Part shown: one piece after another, positions 62,125-64,000 of the stretch | Numbering within the stretch: the stretch's first letter is position 1 | How the letters are laid out: each line of letters starts with the position of its first letter | Assembly: GCF_000312665.1 (NCBI RefSeq) | Contig: NZ_HF536773.1 | Span: 545,582 to 609,581 of the forward strand | Origin: Rhizobium mesoamericanum STM3625 | Lineage (GTDB): Bacteria > Pseudomonadota > Alphaproteobacteria > Rhizobiales > Rhizobiaceae | Length of the DNA: 64,000 nucleotides | Direction of reading: 5' to 3' | Made by a program: the position numbers and the translations under genes | Notes under the pieces: generated by a model | What the model saw: only the letters and a program-made list of their open reading frames with translations | What the model was told of the DNA's origin: nothing | Database searches by the model: none

Positions 62125-62604
62125 ATGACGTTTATGCTGTTGAGAGACGAAGTCGAAATGCTGCGGCGGGTGCCGATCTTCTCGAGGATTGCACCTGCAA
62201 AACTCAAGCTGTTGGCGTTCACTTCTGATCGAATGACATACAATGTGGGTCAGGACCTTTTCCGTCAGGGGGATCCCGGCGATGCCGCCTACGTGGTCCT
62301 TTCCGGCACTGCCGATATTCTCGTCCACTCCTCTGCCGGCGACATCAAGGTCGCAGAAGTAGAACTTAACTCCATCGTCGGCGAGATTGCCATTCTGTGC
62401 GATGTCTCCCGTACAGCGACCGTTCGCGCCACGTCGCCCCTTGAAGTTCTGCGCATCAGCAAGGAACACTTCCTGAAACTGCTCAGCGATTTCCCTGAAA
62501 TGGCCGTCGAGATCATGCGCGTGCTGGCCGATCGCCTGAATCACACAACGGCGGAGCTGACCGCCGCCCGCGCCGCCAAGCAGCCGCAAGCGGCAGCGAT
62601 GTAA
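62125..62604 (+). CDS. Stand-alone cyclic-nucleotide-binding domain protein
   Basis: 159 residues (a second ATG at 62134 fits the GGGGG site better). Only a CRP-type cNMP-binding domain: 'LFRQGDPGDAAYVVLSGTAD' and the phosphate-binding cassette G86-E87-I-A-I-L-C-D-V-S-R96-T-A-T99-V, with the Glu and Arg that bind ribose and phosphate. A C-terminal helix (about 125-150) follows, with no DNA-binding domain. It probably binds cAMP or cGMP in the cytoplasm. It lies 84 bp after the dead ABC protein on the same strand, so it is a candidate regulatory partner of it. Confidence 0.88.
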   Translation: MTFMLLRDEVEMLRRVPIFSRIAPAKLKLLAFTSDRMTYNVGQDLFRQGDPGDAAYVVLSGTADILVHSSAGDIKVAEVELNSIVGEIAILCDVSRTATVRATSPLEVLRISKEHFLKLLSDFPEMAVEIMRVLADRLNHTTAELTAARAAKQPQAAAM

Positions 62605-62877
62605 TATTTCCATGTCTGAAGCAAAAGGCCTGCCCCGCTAACGGGGGAGTGACACGCCGAACGGAGTCGATCTGTATTTCCCGTCCCGCGCTGACCGCCA
62701 GAGCTGCGCGGAAACGACATCAACTGAAATACACCGTCGTAAAGCCGGCTTATCCCCGTTGCCTTGCTATCGACGCTCTGCTGGCAAGCTCAACTCTTCA
62801 CGTGACCCACACATCAAGACCCATAACCGGGGATGGCCCGCCGCCGAAGTGGCAGGCCATACCTTACTTTTTCTCGA

Positions 62878-63240
62878 TCATACATGAGCATGCGGGTTCT
62901 GATGTTCGTCCCACAACGCCCAAGCCGATATTGCCGCAACGAGCAGGCCCAAAACCACGTGTGTCCACATCGCATTCATATTCGCGGCAAAATTGAGCAG
63001 CCAGGGCGAGACGAGCAGCCAGATCCCGATTATCATGTTCGCCCATTCCTCCCATTCCGAGAACGCGGTCAAAGTGGCGAGCGCCAAAGCACCTATGACG
63101 ATGCCAACGATCCACGCGTTCCAGGCGGCCATGAACTCACCAGCGAAGCCCATCACCCAAGGCGAGACGAATAAGGCGACTGCGAGAGCCAGGTTGAGCC
63201 AATCCTGTGCTTTCTTGCCTTCCATCATTCCATTTGCCAT
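62878..63240 (-). CDS. SPW-repeat membrane protein
   Basis: 120 residues from ATG 63240 (GGAGG upstream). Two copies of the S-P-W motif: 'LALAVALFVSPWVMGFAG' and 'IIGIWLLVSPWLLNFAAN', each in a hydrophobic helix pair, four helices in all. Ends with a His-containing tail 'DEHQNPHAHV'. SPW proteins are small inner-membrane proteins of unknown function, frequent in stress-related contexts in rhizobia. A small dyad (tgcgtg-cta-cgcacg region, about 63274-63290) lies in the leader. Confidence 0.85.
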   Translation of the reverse strand: MANGMMEGKKAQDWLNLALAVALFVSPWVMGFAGEFMAAWNAWIVGIVIGALALATLTAFSEWEEWANMIIGIWLLVSPWLLNFAANMNAMWTHVVLGLLVAAISAWALWDEHQNPHAHV

Positions 63241-63463
63241 GACAACCTCCACGAATGAAGCTTGATCAACGGTGTGCGTGCTACGCACGCTGTAAACGAT
63301 TTAATTTTGCGCATATTGATTCTTCAAGATCCCGATTGTCTCCGTGATGGGGGAGAACAACCATGACCGCGAGACCCCTGCTCCCTTGCCGATGGTTGGC
63401 CAACAGCGCGGGGGAATGCGCGAAAGTCGGAGGGGCACTATCGAGTGCCCCAGCCCAGTCATT

Positions 63464-63766
63464 CTAGGCAAGCGAGTGTTGGCCTCCTGCCCCAGTCTTC
63501 GCCCCTTGCAGTTCATCCGCGACCGCCGACATGCCCGCATCCTGGCAGGCGTCAATGAACGCCTCGCGCGCGATGGCGACTGGCGTCATTCGGTTTAGGG
63601 CGCGGCGGCACGTTTGAACCGCCCGGTTATAGTTTCTGCCGCGATAGATGGCCCAATCGCCTTCCAGAAAATCGAGCGCATCGTTGACAGAAGCGAAAAC
63701 CTGGTGCGCCCCATCCTTCATACGGACCGTGACGGGCGACATCCAAAGCAGTTCCGGATTGAGCAT
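63464..63766 (-). CDS. DUF982 protein
   Basis: 100 residues from ATG 63766, with AAAGGAGG upstream. 'PVTVRMKDGAHQVFASVNDALDFLEGDW' at 10-37 and 'ALNRMTPVAIAREAFIDACQDAG' are the DUF982 pattern. Function unknown. DUF982 occurs in many copies in Rhizobiaceae. No signal peptide or membrane segment. Monocistronic as far as can be seen. Confidence 0.87.
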   Translation of the reverse strand: MLNPELLWMSPVTVRMKDGAHQVFASVNDALDFLEGDWAIYRGRNYNRAVQTCRRALNRMTPVAIAREAFIDACQDAGMSAVADELQGAKTGAGGQHSLA

Positions 63767-63968
63767 GATGTCCTCCTTTCGCATTCAAGCCGGATGAAAA
63801 AGAAGTGAAAAAAATATCGGCGCCGGCAGAGTGAATTTCAAGACTTTCCGCTTTGCCGATCCGAGCGAGAAGACCGCCGCCTGCCCTCTCAATACACACC
63901 GGCTTCACAGCGGGCCCAGGGTACCCCTTCCCCGCCATGACAGTCGACGGTTTGCGCAAAGAAGGACG

Positions 63969-63990
63969 GTGTCGGGGCGAACCCCGACAC
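63969..63990. terminator. Hairpin near right edge
   Basis: Stem gtgtcgggg / ccccgacac (9 bp) with loop cgaa. Probably the terminator of a gene beyond the window or an isolated dyad. Between 63767 and here I see no gene, only the T-rich leader of the DUF982 gene. Confidence 0.4.
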
Positions 63991-64000
63991 AACAGGATTT

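Noticed and set aside
63627..63992. 121-codon minus-strand frame at the right edge
   Set aside because: Overlaps the DUF982 gene in another phase and crosses a hairpin; no family.
1..64000. tRNA, rRNA, CRISPR arrays, intact insertion sequences
   Set aside because: No cloverleaf-like, repeat-spacer or transposase/terminal-repeat pattern noticed on reading either strand; a tRNAscan or IS search was not possible here.

Overview
The window reads as chromosome or large-replicon DNA of an alphaproteobacterium of the Rhizobiaceae (Rhizobium/Sinorhizobium/Agrobacterium group). The evidence is the pcaQ-pcaDCHGB order followed by a five-gene HAAT transporter, EcfG-type (GGAAC-N16/17-cGTT) stress promoters, DUF982, DUF2934 and SPW-repeat small proteins, several class III nucleotide cyclases, and high GC with long coding frames. 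Genus cannot be fixed from sequence alone. I see no tRNA, rRNA, CRISPR array, intact insertion sequence or origin.

Layout. 1-3 kb: the end of a surface-polysaccharide-like island of visibly lower GC (truncated GMC oxidoreductase, family 2 glycosyltransferase) and some decayed sequence. 3-5.6 kb: HupE/UreJ-type permease, a scar in which the 3' ends of an SDR gene and of uxuA meet head to head, a stress-promoter-driven single-domain response regulator, and an exported MsrA. 5.8-13.4 kb: a bacterial alpha-2-macroglobulin coupled to penicillin-binding protein 1C. 13.5-16.8 kb: a hypothetical gene, then a copper P-type ATPase behind a clear CueR/HmrR-type promoter. 16.9-23.5 kb: esterase, endonuclease/exonuclease/phosphatase-family protein, cardiolipin synthase, a small general-stress block, a glutathione transferase and an SDR oxidoreductase.

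23.5-38.6 kb is an aromatic catabolism island. A second head-to-head scar holds remnants of pcaF and pcaR. pobR/pobA convert 4-hydroxybenzoate to protocatechuate, pcaHGBCD carry protocatechuate to beta-ketoadipate, and a five-gene branched-chain-amino-acid-type ABC importer (counterpart of pcaMNVWX) follows. Two upstream regions, before pcaD and before the importer, share a PcaQ-box-like element and a second conserved element at identical spacing, which argues for co-regulation. Because pcaF is broken and no pcaIJ is present, the last two steps must be encoded elsewhere. A c-type-heme-motif adenylate cyclase and a lipocalin-like protein lie between pobA and pcaQ.

39-62.6 kb is the most unusual part. 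It mixes glycan genes (NodB-like deacetylase, two GT4 enzymes, two COG4671-type glycosyltransferases, WbpA-like UDP-sugar dehydrogenase), methyltransferases, a Yej/Dpp-like importer in one transcription unit with three glycosyltransferases, and nucleotide signalling proteins: a cyclase fused to a diheme-cytochrome-b-like membrane part and a 2Fe-2S ferredoxin domain, a cyclase with altered purine-selectivity residues, and a DUF3095 protein. It ends with a 904-residue ABC-type protein in which every catalytic motif of the ATPase domain is lost, followed by a free-standing cyclic-nucleotide-binding domain with intact phosphate-binding cassette. I propose this last pair, and perhaps the whole neighbourhood, as the best candidate for an undescribed cAMP-linked envelope system. 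The right edge (62.9-64 kb) holds small SPW and DUF982 proteins.
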